Assembly (NCBI GenBank): GCA_963971285.1 | Contig: OZ020244.1 | Coordinates: 3,534,001-3,598,000 of the forward strand | Source: Astropecten irregularis | Taxonomy: Eukaryota > Echinodermata > Asteroidea > Paxillosida > Astropectinidae | Reading direction: 5' to 3' | DNA: 64,000 bases | Shown here: piece after piece, positions 12,487 through 26,400 of the stretch | How the letters are laid out: the number at the start of each line of letters is the position of its first letter | Numbering within the stretch: position 1 is the first letter of the stretch | Position numbers and translations under genes: made by a program | Notes under the pieces: generated by a model | The model's input: only the letters and a program-made list of their open reading frames with translations | Told to the model about the DNA's origin: nothing | Databases searched by the model: none

Positions 12487-12728
12487 GGGGCCAATTTCAT
12501 AGAGCTGCTTAAGCACAACATTTGCTTAAGCATGAAAAGTCTTCCTTGATCAAACAGGATTACAAACCAAATTTTCATGTGATGTTCACTGCTTCTGACT
12601 TGTATTCAGCCATTGTCTGCTGAGCATAACATTCACATAGAGTTTTGGCTGGCATGCTGATTTTATTCACCAAGGCTTTGATGCTTAAGCAAATTTTGGT
12701 GCTTAAGCAGCTCTATGAAATTGGCCCC
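12487..12728. repeat. family A MITE (source of the candidate poly(A) signal)
   Basis: Ends GGGGCCAATTTCATAGAGCT and AGCTCTATGAAATTGGCCCC; inner arms TTGCTTAAGCATGAAAAG and TGATGCTTAAGCAAATTTTG. Internal CTTCCTTGATCAAACAGGAT. Confidence 0.88.
12662..12667 (-). promoter_or_regulatory. candidate polyadenylation signal AATAAA for the DOCK gene
   Basis: Reading the minus strand from the stop at 13786, I found no AATAAA or ATTAAA until this site 1.1 kb downstream. It lies inside a family A MITE copy. Whether it is used is unknown; variant signals nearer the stop are possible. Confidence 0.35.
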
Positions 12729-13785
12729 AGGTGTCTTGCTTCGTAGCAAGAACAGGTTTACCTGGTCTAACCGGTCATCTGCTCAATTTCATTATGTCAG
12801 ATTTCAAGAAGCTGCTACAAGTAGTAAGCCGAAACAAGCTAAGCACTGCAAAGCACCAATAGGTCCGTTAATACCATTCAAATCTATATTGACTAGTGCC
12901 AGTACTCCTCAAAAGGTATTGCAGAAGACCTGAGGCCAAGTTCAATCAACGACAATTTGTCAACCTGAACCACTAATTGAGGGTGATGGGTGGATATGTG
13001 TGGAGTTTACCAGGCAAGATCAACCAATGGTTGACAACTGCTTGCTGATTGAACTTGGTCTATGTGGACTAACAGACTATGGCTGACTCTAGGTTATTTT
13101 GTAACTCAGTTCTTTCCCATTCTGTGCACTGTGTAAAATAGCCATAGCCGTAGACAAAAAGACACATGAATGGAGCTTAATATGAATCTTTGAGATCTCT
13201 GAACCCTCTTAAGGTAATGATTCTGTTGCAAGACAAAATACATTCTTAACGCAAATGGAATGAATGAATTTGGGCCTGCCAATTGTTTGATAGTGAGAGG
13301 GCTTAACAGATCACTAAATTAAGCATCAAAGCTGACAGTAGCTTGTCTTACCATATGCAGAGTTCGTGGAGGACAATTGGGAGGGTGTTGGGGGTGGGGT
13401 GGAGTACAAGAGTGCAATACTGCCCACTGACTTCCAGAGTTTTGTCCAAGTGTTGGCGACCAAGTTTGACCTAGGGCATAGTGACCCTGATTGCATTTTG
13501 ATAATTTGAAAGGAGTGTTCACTAGTTGAAAAGGGGTTGGTCTTAAGCACTACTGAGTATCAAGGAATGACTAAAGCATTCTTTTGCAGATGTTTAAAAG
13601 AAGCTGTCAATGTACAAATAGGGTGGGTTGACTTAGATTTCCATTTTCATCTTGACCTCAAACGATTAGTCTGACAAAAGTAGGTTCTTCCAAAAGTCAC
13701 TGCCATATGCTGGAGTACATAATACCAATAGTTTGTTTTGGTACTTTTCGAGTGGAGGATTTTCTTTTTTTCAAACAAGGTTTGT
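12728..13785 (-). other. probable 3' UTR / immediate 3' flank of the DOCK gene
   Basis: Non-coding stretch between the stop codon and the family A element. It contains one foldback (12933-13062). No polyadenylation signal of canonical form is visible inside it. Confidence 0.4.
12933..13062. repeat. 130-bp foldback element
   Basis: Ends read CCAAGTTCAATCAACGACAA and, inverted, the same with small changes (TGATTGAACTTGG at the right end). Inner arms repeat TTGTCAACC / GGTTGACAA. Single copy seen. Confidence 0.7.
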
Positions 13786-14406
13786 TCAGGAAGTGGGCGT
13801 TTCGGGACTTGGGTGTGCTGAACCTCTTCTGGACTTGGGTCTGAGCGGAACAGGTGGGGGCGCTTTGGGCTTACCATTGACTTCACTTTTCAACTCACCA
13901 GCTAATTTCTCGGCCGCCGGGGAGACTATTGTGACGGGGAGCTCCGGAGGGGGTATGTTGGGCGGCGGCGGGGAGTTGGCAGGTGGAGGCGGGGAACCAG
14001 GGATAGCATCCAGGGAGTGCTGGTTGGGCGAGGTCGGGAGGGTGTCCAAGTGGCTGGGGTTGGTTGCGGAACGCCTCTCTGGTCGACTGGGGATGGGCGG
14101 GGGGATATCCTCGCTCTCTCCGCTTGACGGCCTCGGGGAATGATCCATGTCGGCGGTGATGGACTGGGAACGACCGGTCTTCAAGGGTACCGGGGGTGGG
14201 TCAGGGCACAGGATTGGAGATGGTGCTGTATCATAACCGACCCGCCTGCGGCTGGGGGGCTGGGCTGGAGACACGCCCCCGATGCTAGTCTTCTTGGTGG
14301 GAAGCGGTGGAGGTGACGCATCACCGTTTTCAGGACGCTCTGGAAGTTGAGATGCAGGGTCCAGTATGAAAGGCCGTGGAATGGAGGGCTCAGCTGGTAG
14401 CGAAGG
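13786..14406 (-). CDS. DOCK3/4: DOCK3/4 last coding exon, residues 1672-1877 and stop
   Basis: Acceptor AATTCACAG, phase 0. Encodes 206 residues rich in Pro and Ser, with at least three SH3-ligand-like cores: SPPPLPTKK, DIPPPIPSRPERR and KAPPPVPLRPKS, plus runs of PPPP. DOCK1/3/4 tails bind Crk and related SH3 adaptors through such motifs. Two other frames of this GC-rich exon are open by chance. Confidence 0.92.
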   Translation of the reverse strand, partial: PSLPAEPSIPRPFILDPASQLPERPENGDASPPPLPTKKTSIGGVSPAQPPSRRRVGYDTAPSPILCPDPPPVPLKTGRSQSITADMDHSPRPSSGESEDIPPPIPSRPERRSATNPSHLDTLPTSPNQHSLDAIPGSPPPPANSPPPPNIPPPELPVTIVSPAAEKLAGELKSEVNGKPKAPPPVPLRPKSRRGSAHPSPETPTS

Positions 14407-17400
14407 CTGTGAATTGCAGAGGACAGGAGCACAGATACAAAGTTCAAATTTTGGATTTGAATTCAATATATGACTGAGGCTAATTGGTGAGCAAGTTCAT
14501 AAAGCATCTCCACTGCAAAGACATTGTCAGGGTTCAAAGCCAACCCTAGGCGCTCAACATAAGGACAGGAGCACAGATTCACAGGTCACATTTTGGATTT
14601 GAATTCAGATTATGTCTGCAGCTAGCTGAGCAGGAAAATTGGTAAGATATCTTCACCATAGTTCACTTTTCAGGGTTCGAATCCCACCCTAGACACTCAA
14701 GAAATCACTGAAAATACAGAGCTTCAACAAATGGAGATTTGTAACCTACTCAACTATTAAATCAATTTTCAATCAAGTTTTGTTTCTGTGAATGTCTGTC
14801 CATACCTTCCTCTCTGGCAGAGCCGGTGGAATGTTGGGGTCTTCGGGTATGCTCGCTGACTCCCTAGAACTTGAGGACGAGCTGCTGGCCACTATTAAGA
14901 CAAAAACATTCAAAAATTAAATGAGAATTCAGATACTTTATTGAGCATTCCCATTCGTATTCTTATCAGTTTGCAACCTTGGGATGTTGGCTGGGTGTGC
15001 CTTCTATTCTTGCTTGTTTAGACTTTAGAGTCAGAAAGAGGTCTCTTCCAAGATGATTTGTGTATGCACACCGTAAACTCTCCCCACCTATCGTGGGTTG
15101 GGTCTACTAGTTCATACCTGCCCTGGAAAGTTACTGCGATATATGGAATTCCCCTGCGCCTACTTGCTACTTCGCTGAAAAGATTTGATCAACCGTGGTG
15201 CACCCTGACCTCCCAAAATGCGTACCGCCATAGCCGCCATGATCGTCCTTCTTTTCTCAGTGCTGCTACAAAACCGTCTGGGGTAGGTTGAATGCAGTAG
15301 ACCTCACCGACAATTTGATTCATGATTTTAACCTGATGCTCTGCAAATTAGCACAGATCTATTAAGGATGCTTCATTTATAATATCAATTACAATTTGAA
15401 CACGTTCAGACATGTTCAGCATGGTGAATGCAAGTGAAAACAGTCTCAGGATGCTGAGAAGTCATCTTCACCTGAGCTGGAGGAGTTGGGTCGTGAGCCG
15501 GAGCTGTTCCTCTGCATGGATCCCTTGTAGGTCTCCCTCAGCAGGTTGGTAACGTCCCGGTCCTTGAGAGGAGACTTCATCGGCTTCTCTGGCACGGGCA
15601 TCCGGGAAGAGGTCATGTCTGGGAGGTCTGGTGATGGAAGAGACGCACCTAGAGAAGGAAAATGAGCTTAGTCAGACATTTTTGGTTTGCCTCAATAGGC
15701 CACTATTCATAGTTCAAAGTTGAGATTGATCTCGAAGCTTTGTGACATCCAGCCCAGGTCAATCAAGACCTGAAGGCTGCAAATGCAATGGCATCAAGCC
15801 CGTATTCAGACAACCCTGTTTGGAGGGAATCCGCTGCCTCCACCATGAAAACTAATCTAGTACTGAGGCGAAGTGGCCCAAAATGCTGACTGGCCAACAA
15901 GGACTCCACGCTACTCGGGAGGAATCTGACAACAGTTTTGTACTTACTGCTTGATCGATCCGACGGAAGACTGGAGTTGGAGTCGGACTTCTTGAGAGGC
16001 CACGGCACGTGGAGCTTGCCACGTCCTCCGCTCTGTTCAGGAGAGAGAATGAGGACACACAGGGGGGAGTTACTACAAAGCAACATCCAAATGAGATGTG
16101 GTCAACCTTACCTTTGTTTCTTTGTCTTTTTCCTGGGTCTTCTTACCAAGCTGGAACATGATCTGTACTGTGCCCATGTATTCAACTTTAACATTTTAAG
16201 AAGTAAGCATTTATAATTGTAAATTGTGGAATAGAAGTTATTCATGGTGCATCCATCCTACATTCGAAGCAGCGCAATCAAACTGAGACTTGGATTCAAA
16301 GTAGTCTGGTACCCATTTTCTTTTTAGAATTGGTGTTTTCTTTTCCAAAGGGTATACAAGGAAGGTGACAAGATGGATGCGCCATGAAACGGGTCAATTA
16401 ATCTAGGTCCCTTACATAGGGAAACATGACACTGTTTACTTTAATACAAGTCATTCACAATACAATGTTTGAAGTTTGCTGATGCTACATGGACACAGTA
16501 CAAATCATGCCCCTGCTTGGTGCACGTCAAGAAATCTGACAAAACTACTTCATAAGATGTACAGGAATAGTACAGTGACTATAAATACATGTATGATTCA
16601 CTACCATGATTAATCTTAAAAATATGAGAGGAAAAAATCAATTCATTAAAAGAACGAATGAAATGGTGAAATGCACTTCTGGAAAAAGTAATAATAATTA
16701 TATCAGATGCACAGTGTAATTGCAAGTCTTGTTTATAAAGTTTCATGTCAAATGCTGTTGAAATGGAGTCCGGGGGCCTTTTCCTCAGGCTCTGGCTCAA
16801 TTTCGTGTCTCCATCCTTTTGGCTGTGGTTCGGAAGTAGATTCTTTGGTTTGAAAAGGAAAGCTTCAGCTTCAAGAAAAACCACAACCAATATTTTCAGC
16901 ACATGGATGAAAGGATGGAAGCCAGAGCCTGAAACGGAGATGAGCTTTGAGAAAGGCTCCTGGAGTCCTGGTGCCCAAGTAATAATGGAGAGGGAGGTGC
17001 AAGACTCCTACAAAGATCTTGATGCTAAAGATTACTTGGTAATTCATAGGATAAAATATTAACAATTATCTTTGGCATGTACATAAATGCAAATAAAGGC
17101 CTTTTCCCATGAGAGTGCTCACCCCAGGGCAAACTTGACCCAAGGTTCCCCCGGGGCTGCCCCGGAGTTAAAAATTTCAACCCTGATCCCAAGCAGGGTT
17201 GAACACATCCCGAGGAAAGGGCAATCTTAAGGGTGGCTCAGGGATGGCTCTGAGGTGTTGGAGGGGTGAACATTTCAAATGGAAAACTTGGCTTATTCTC
17301 ACCCCTGCGTCGCCCCTGGGGCCACCCCAGAGATTTAGTCAAGTGGGAAAAGGCCTTATGATATGATAGAGCTATCCTGTTATGTCCCAAAATGTCATGG

Positions 17401-20400
17401 GATTGCCAAATGGCAGGTATATATGCACACTATACATGGCATCGCAATATGTGTATCAAGAGTCGGCAGAAAATGAGATCATGAAAGGAAAATTCAAGAT
17501 TAGCAGAAGTTTCACAGATAAAAGGCGAGAGAGATGGTAGGATTGGAGGGAAGATTCATTCCCCGTGGAGCCGTTATATGTAGAATGTTTAAAGATCCTT
17601 AAAATTGGATATTTAACATAATATAAGTAGATATGTCTGAGAGTGCAATGTGTACAGTGCAGATTGGAAGGGGTGTCTAGTTAGTGTGGAAGATGAAAGA
17701 GACTGGCTAAAATGAGGGGAGGTGCTTGGGGTACGCCTTTTGCAGGATGTCATTTGGACTCAATTGTAGGGTGCTATGGCCCTTGTGGTCAGTGTACGGA
17801 TTGGGAGTTCGAGTCCAGCCATGGGCTAGTGGTGCTTGCGTCCTTGGGCAAGACGCTTTGTCACATATTGCTCCTCTTCACCCAGGAGTAAATGGGTACC
17901 TGTGAGTGTAGAGGTGGCTTTATTACTACTCTTTGAGCACTTACGGTATCTAGGGCTGTATATACCCGGTACTCCCCAGGGAGTTGAGATGGTTTCAGGA
18001 GTGTAAATGTAGCCCAATGACCAGGAATAATAATAAAGCGCATAGAGACTAACCCCATTGTGATATACACTATGTAAGAACTGCATCATTTTACTAATAA
18101 GGTTGGAAGACGCCATCCTTGACCATTCTTGGGGACATTTGTTTTAGTGTGGCCCACTAAGCCTGTCTTCACGATATGAAGTAGCATCTCGATCAAACAA
18201 TGAGTTTCAAAACAACCCCTCCTTATAAAAATAGAACATCCGCTATATTCAAATTGACAATGGCACCGGCTGTTTTCAGTATCAATGAAGTGCAGTGAGA
18301 TGTGGATATCATATGAAGATATAGATGAGCGTGTCATACAGCAAAGAAGACAAACAGACCTCAATATGCTATCATCTAAGAGGGCAAAACAACAAAATAT
18401 TGCACAGGACGTCTTTTGTAGCTGATAGACTCCTAATAGAATGGCGGGTAACTCAGACAACGGATGTACGCAGCACTAAAAACACAACAAATGAGATAAA
18501 GGTATTGGGTTTTGTTGTTGTTGTAGAAATCATTCTTAAAAATGATCTGACTTAGACAGTCCTGGAGGGACCTGGGCCGAATTTCATGGAATCCGTTACT
18601 GTAAGCAAAAAAAAACCTCGCTTAGGATAGCAGCCTTTTTGCTTATGGTTAGTGTATTTCACGGAGAGTTTTCTTTCTCGCTACGCTAAGCAAGAACTTT
18701 CTGCAGATTGCACATGACAGCACATTAGCAGAAAAAATCACGGTTAGCCTAGAAATTCTCTGCTAAACCGAATGTCTTGCTTACGGATTCAATGAAATAG
18801 ATTTCATACGTAGCAGTGCTTGTAAACATAAAAAATAGGCCGTAACGGATTCCATGAAAATTGGCCCTGTACAGTAGGGAAAGTGATTCTATACACAACC
18901 TATTATTAAGAATTCATTATGAACAGCAGGGCTTAGAATAACTATTCACACAAAAAAGAAGAAAAAGAAAAAACAGATCATTTGTCAATTGTAGCTCCGT
19001 CGGCCAAGATCAGGAGACAAAATATTCGCAAAATGGGCCAATTTATCTTCTGATAGATGGAGAAAAGAAATGGCAGGTTTGGTTTTAAATATCTCTAAGA
19101 CGTTAAAAATGAATCATACTGCATATTTGGGGGATAAGTTTGAGTCAAGATTCAATAAGTTGTCTGTAGAGATGCAGCCCCAAGAACCTATTTCTATATC
19201 AATAAGCCTTCCACGTATGACACGAGTGACATAGTGCGAGGGATTTTGCACTTGGCTGTGGCTAGCAGCAGCTGGACTATCTTGACTGGACTATGGGCCT
19301 TTACCAAACAAGGGGCCGATTTCATAAAGCTCTGCGACGCGTCACAACTCGATTTGCGACCCATCATAGTGCGACGAGTCGCTGGATGCGATGAAATCAG
19401 TCCATAGAGAAAGGATGCGTCTTAACTTTGCAACGCGTCGTAAGTTTTATGAAATCGGCCCCAGATCTGAGGCTAGGCTTGGGGCTTATGCTTTTGCTAG
19501 AGGACGTATTCTATAAACAGCTCAAGCGAAGAGCCCTATTCTCTTGTCAAAAGCCCAGGAGGAAAACATTGCACCTTTCCAAGTTTTCATTCAAAGTTGG
19601 GAAAAAACGAATAAGGTATTAATTTAATGAGTTAGTGTTAATTTACCAGTGTGATATGATTATGCCAATGAATAACCCCAATGGTTGTTAATAATTTGGA
19701 TTACAATGTTGAAATGATGGCACAGAGTTAGTAAATAGTTAGTCGCAGGTTAGTAGAAGACACTCAGCACAGAGTTCACCGGCTCTTTTCAGAGCCACCC
19801 CATACTCACAAAAGAGTTTAATATGTCTCATGGTGTTACTGCAAAAACCTATTATTTGACGATGAGCACTGTTTATAGATATTTCTGTTTGCTTCTTTGA
19901 TTGTACCTCGGAATTCATCGATGACTGCCATGTGGTCGCTATTGTGGCTCGTACACGCTTGATGGGAGAGGTTTCCTGTGGGATACGTCTATCCGATAAG
20001 CCATGCTGTAAGTTAGGGGTGGGGTGGGGTGGGGGCAGATGGAGTTAGATCCGGGTGATAATACTCAAGTGCTTTGTGGATTAAAACAAAAATACAAACA
20101 AGCAAACAAACAAACTTCTCAAGCAGTCGGACAGTGGCTTGATTAGAGGGGGTTAGTTCCTAGCTCACATGCATGGTGTATCCCCCATCCACCTAGTGGT
20201 GTGTCCCCCATCCACCTAGTGGGCCGGTTAGTTCTCAACAAAACAATGAACAAGCATTATAGGGATTGAGACCTCAATGTTTGACCAAACCACACAATTC
20301 AGATTCACACATACTGGAATTTGTATCCTTATGGAGACATGGCTTTGTTCTTGTGTACTAATGAACACTCTCCAAAGGGCAGAATTGAAATCACTACCAT

Positions 20401-23400
20401 TTGAGCTAAAAAAATAACTTTCTTGGGTTGAAATGTGTAGCAAAAGTCCCTTTACAAAATACCGGTACTTTGCTTTGTGACAGATAAGCCTACATGTAAG
20501 TATTCCTTTGAATTTCCCCATTTCTGAGTAATGATTCCAAATATCAGTTTCATGAAAACCTTGCGGAGACCTACTGTATACACCTTTAGAATTTCCCTGT
20601 GGAGACATAGGCCTATTCATCCTATAGTGCTTGATCTCCACAATGCACTTAGATATGTGTTCACTGTGTGGCAAAATAAAAAATAACAAGCAACACAGAT
20701 CCTGATGTAACGATGCTGCAATTGTGAGATCACACACACAAGTGTGTAAGCACCTGCAATCGTGGACCCCTATTGTTCCTCTTTTGTTTGGACTTCACTT
20801 TTTGGCAGCCGCTTCATTGGTTTTGTACATGCTTTCCAATCGGACCTTTCCCAAATATTGACCATATCGTCAATTTTGTTATGAAGTCCACGGTTTGAAT
20901 GCCATTACAAACTCACACACATCAAGTCCTTCAATGAGTGGTTGCCATAGGGCCTTTACAAAACCAGGCTTTAGGCTAGGCTTGGGACTAATTTCGCTAC
21001 CACCATTTGAGGCCCACAAAAACAAAATGAAAGGAATGGGCCACATGACAAAGCCGAAGGCTCCAGCTTCATCACGTATCTCAAGCACTTCATTTCATTT
21101 AGGACACAAAATCCCAAGTCTAGCCTCAAGCCTCATTTCGTAAAGGCCAATGAACTCTTATGAAGATAGCATGCCTATGGGATTCTATGTACAAAAGAAT
21201 TAACAGCGCAAAATGTCCAACAATGCATTTCTCATGCACCTTCATGGTACAATTAGAAATTGTCAATTGAGGCCATTTGCGTAGCGCTGCTCATCATTAG
21301 TAAACAGAATTAAAAAGTGCTAAGATCATAGTAGAAAATCAAGCTCAAAATGCATAGTAAGCATATTTCATACACGCTAGCTAGAAATGTAGGCTTCTTG
21401 CTTGAACATACATTGTGGGTTTGCATTGTTATGCCATCATTTGCAACAAGCGTCAAAAGATAAGCATGCTTTTTTTTAGTGCTCACGCCCTCAGCAGCGT
21501 TATGTAAATGAAATCTCGCAGTAAGCACCAAATCTATATTAGGCGGCAGTGTGAGTCGGACACTGCTTTTTCCCAGTTAGCATAATTTCCATGCTAAGCA
21601 GGAATCGGCCGTGAACCAGCTGCAAAGCAATATGCATCACACAGAATTTTGCATGGTAACCAGCATTTTCCTCAGCACAATTTTCTCTCTGTACTCAGCA
21701 TTGAACATTGATGGATGTGTTTGTGTGGCCAAAACGATAAGAAAGCTGTTTACTGATTAATTCAAAACAGAATCCTAAGCAATTTGAATAAATATAAAGT
21801 AATCCAAGCACACAGTTTTGAATGGCGCCCTCTTTTGATTAGAACAAGAAACTGCGGTGGTGTTTATCGATCTAAATGCACTACCACTCTGGTTCGGTAC
21901 TTGATGCATGATTTATTCCTGAACTCGGGGACATGGAGTTAGAAGAATATTAGAAGAATATTCGACATGGACAACATGTCTCGGATTTCCCCACAGGTCT
22001 TTTGCTCATGATTGACCTTCCAGCTTCCCAGATTTCAATAAAAAATGATTGGCAGTGTACAAAATAATAAAGTGGCACCGCCGCAGTTTTCCTTTAATCA
22101 AAAGAGGGCGCCCTTCAAAAACTTGTGTTCGGATTACTGTATATCCTTAAAATTTCTTTTTCGAAGGCATAATCAAGCCACTGAGAGCACAACTTTAAGA
22201 ATTTAAAATCTAAAGAAGATCTATAAACTGGTCCATTGGCCGCCGAAGGTTGACACAGAACGTAAAGATTAATGTTGGTGAGGGGTAATCAAGCCATGCT
22301 TGGGGCAGGCTGGCAAAGCCTCCGTCCTCCCCTTGGTATCAATCATCCTAGGTCATCATGGACTACCTCTTGGTGATATTGGCGCATGGATGCCACAGTA
22401 GCCCGGCCTCGTCTCATGGCCTGTTCCCGCTCTAACGGCCTTAGCCTGTTCAAGGTGGCGTGCTGTCGGGAGAGAGGTGGAGGGTGGGGGTAGGGGAGGG
22501 GGCAGGTTCTTGTCTATTACGGTGGTTGTTGTTTATAACAGGAGACGGCATGCACTCAATGTAGCGTAAGGCCAACATACAACATCACATGCAATTGAAG
22601 GGCTATTCTAAGGACCCATAATACAATTTGGCTTCCCCCTTTTCTCCCATTTGGATCTTTCTCAAAATGGTCAGAGTTAGGATGGCCTGATGTTTCAATC
22701 CTAGCAGGATCTATCTCAAAGGCTAAATGGTCAGAGTTAGGAGGGTCTGACGTTTCCATCCTAGCAGGATCTTTCTCAAAGGCTAGATGGTCAGAGTTAG
22801 GAGGGCCTGATGTTTCGATCCAAACAGGATCTTTCCCAAAGGCTAAATGGTCAGAGTTAAGAAGGGCCTGACGTTTCAATCCTTGCAGGATCTTTCTCAA
22901 AGGCTAAATTCCTGGAGTTAGGAGGGCCTAACGTTTCGAACCAAGCAGGATCTTTCTCAAAGGCAACCAAAAAAGTATCCAATAGCATTTTTGTGGGAAC
23001 GCTAACCAAACTCAATACTGGAGGCAATCTAATTACAAATGTATATTTTTTGGAAAGCCAAGGAATTGAATTTCATCTATGCAAGCTTCATTGACTACTT
23101 CTGGAATGTTTTATCAAGCACATGCAAGTTACCGTGCGCATGCAAACATTGTACTTGCCCCAAAAGCCTTACTATTAGACACATGCAACCATGCACAGGC
23201 AATAAGTACAAGCAATGTGTATTGAGCTTATACTAGTTGTCATTAAAGAAACTTAGCTGAAAGTTTATTGGTGTGAACGTTCCTTGTAGGAACCTTGTAG
23301 GAACCTTGCAGGAACCTTGCAATGTTCATCTATGCACAGAAATTGTTCAAAAGCGCTTCGCACTAATGACGTCACATGAGTGATTTGGCCAGCGCGCTCA

Positions 23401-26400
23401 TGTACAAAATCCCCGGATGTTAGACAAACACTGACTGACACTTAGTGTACACCGTACATGCACTCACACACAAGCACATCCACCACACGTTTGCATGGTT
23501 GCAATGTTTGTCTGAGATCCGGTGTGATGTCGCAGCATTTAGCCTGCAATTTTTAGTGCAAGTGCGGAGCGCTGTTGGATAAGCAGAACACACAGAGGTC
23601 TATGGCTTCAGACAGTGACAGTACACCGATCCTGCAAGCCCCTCCCACTGCACACGTGCGCAATGAACACACGTTCCTCTCCAGTGTCACACAAGCAGTT
23701 CCACTACTGCACACGCTAAGAGCAGGTAAACTTGTCGCACTTTAGTGAACGCGTATCAGACATATAAGCCACAGCTGTAATTGGTCAGAAACAAATGGGG
23801 CAGCACGTAATGGATCGGTCCATCGTATCAGGTTGTAGTCTATTAAGGACCATTTACGAAACAGAGGCTCGGGCTCCGGTTCCATTTCGTGAATCCATTC
23901 TGAAATAACGGGTATCAAAATAGAGGCTTTTGGCTGTTGTTCTGAAGTAGATTCTCTGGTTTGAAAAGGAAAACACCACTTCAGCTTCAATGAAAAACCA
24001 CAACCTATATTTTCAGCATATGGATGACAGAGCTGGAGTCTGAGCCTAATCTGCCGTTTCGTAAACGCCCTATGCTCCAATTATATTCGGATGTCTGCTT
24101 CACTTGCGTATTGGTATGACACACATGGAAGCAAACCATGTTGCTAACAAGATTCTTAATCCCAAGGACCGTAAGGAAGGCTAAAGAATGGAATACACAC
24201 CCACAAGAAGGAAGGTACATAGGATGTTCCACAAGGGTAGGAACAAGTTCCAGCCTGAAATTGTCCACAAAAACACTCCAGCACCAGCAGTCCATTTTCC
24301 TTACTCCAAAAACAGCAAGCCAGAGTACACTGGCTGGAACGTCAAGACAATTTCTCACCGGTTCTTTTCAGAACCACACATCTAGAAAAGGGTTACATGG
24401 TGTCTCTGTAAATATTCCTTCTAATAAGCTTCTGTGTGTTGTGCCATGTTTCTTGGCATCAATGTCCCTGATCCGTTACGTGCAATTACAGCCAACTCTG
24501 TTACACATGTAATCCAAAAACGAGATCCTAAATTCTATCATCCATTTTGTAAATTGGACACAAAAGATCCAAAACCCGGATTTATCAATAAGGGGACCTT
24601 CTGTCTCTTACGATGAAGTTGCGTGAAAGCTCAAATTTGCACACAGACCTAGTTGGTTTACAAGAAATGTGTCTAACCACAGTTGCTCCTTGAAAGGGCA
24701 ATCAAACACACGATTCGTCAATCTCCTTACTAAAATGACAGCATTTATGCCAAATTTTCAGTTTGCTTATTCGAATATTAACCGATTATTCAATAAATAA
24801 ATCATAACTTAAGTCCCAGCCCTGCATTCACAAAGAAATCTCAAACTTTACATCCCATATAAGGAAGACAAACTTTAATACTGGTCTGGCCTAACATTGA
24901 AAAGTCTGGCAAGGCCCGAGCCTTCAGGCCTGAAATCCTCCTCTTGTCAGCCCTGAACTTCCCTACAATAGAGCTGCTTCAAATCAATCAAGCCTGGTTT
25001 CTTGATAATGTCCATGATCAATGTGGACTCAATCTGTCAATCAGGTTTATGCCATCTATGATCCAGGACACAGCAGGGGCTTGAAGTTGATAGTTCAAGG
25101 GTAGGGATTATATAGAAGCCCAAGACCCCAGGCAAAGCCCAGGCCTGGCCAGTGTTTTCAATGGCTGGGCCCAACCAGTATTAAAGTTTCTCTCCCTAAA
25201 ATGATACAAGTCCATACATGATACATGCAATGCATAGATGTCCCCTCAGATAAGAGTTAAGTCTCAGTGCCCATGCTGACAACACACAGTTGGGTCTCCC
25301 ATCCAAGTAATGGATGAAGTCAGCGTTGCTCTGCAACCATTCCGTTACCAAGATACAAGGATCATCCCATTTTCTGTTCTCAAACATCACAACAGTATGG
25401 AAGCGTAACAAATCATCCACAAGTGTGCTATCAAATTGAGTATTAAAGGTAGGCCTGACGGTTCTATCCTAGCAGGATCTTTCGAGAAAGATCATTACAC
25501 TCCCTATGAGGTGTGTTTTGAGGTTTACGGGGAAGTAATGAGCTGTGCCAAATCTCTGGCTGTGGCTGCAAATTACACACGTACCTATGGCAGCCACTAG
25601 CCAGTGATTGCAGCCATTTCCATAGACTTGTGTGTTATTTACGGCCATAGCCAGAGATTTGTGACACGGCCTACGGTTCAATTTCCAATCTTGCTTTAAA
25701 ATGTCGTACCCAAATGCCGAGCCCATGCCGTGCAATAGTGCAATAGTTTTCCTGAGATACGTACCCCATACACATTACCTACCACAAACCACTTGCGATA
25801 CTGTTCAGAAGTAATAAACCCACCAAGAAAAATATTCAATTTGTATTTTCAACCTGCGACTGTTTTTCAAACATTTAAAAGCGTCTTGTTTGAATGGAAC
25901 CTTTTGACGACTTTTACTGATGTAAAAAAATCTAAGTTTGTCCGACACTGAACAAGTCATTTTTCATATAAATGCACTTTGAGCACTTGTGGGGATATTG
26001 CGCTATATATTAAGTAACCATTATTATGAGCTCACTAATCCATGAAAGTAGTATTTCACTTCCACCTCCAACTGTAAGGGACTCTATGGGAGGTGCTTGA
26101 CCCAGCGCATGTGTCTGCCATTGTACTGTACAGCACTTCTGGTCCCAACTAGCGGTAGCTTGAAGTAATCCAGGGGCCGATTTCACGAAGCCCTACCTTA
26201 CTCGAGTTACGAAGGATAAGCCATCATATCTTGCGTAGGACTGCAATGCATCATAAGTCCTATGATTGACAGTTAGTTACGATGAGTTTGGAGAAATCGA
26301 CCACTAGGGCCAATTCCACTCACGCTTTGCGATCATCACTAAAGCCAAAATCCATCGCTAAACAGAAAATTGCTAGGCAAAGTAGCGATTGATTTTCCGT

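Noticed and set aside
12487-12728. Assigning family A firmly to the hAT superfamily
   Set aside because: The CAGGGG-like end is suggestive, but flanks of several copies show no 8-bp duplication.
13733-14143. 136-codon Gly-rich plus-strand frame
   Set aside because: Antisense shadow of the Pro-rich last DOCK exon; GC-rich sequence lacks stops.
20228-20737. 169-codon minus-strand frame in the large intron
   Set aside because: No domain, AT-rich composition like surrounding intron, no convincing splice sites or conserved motif.
22630-22975. Regular 60-bp repeats considered as a CRISPR array
   Set aside because: Units are contiguous without unique spacers, and the window is clearly animal nuclear DNA with spliced exons.
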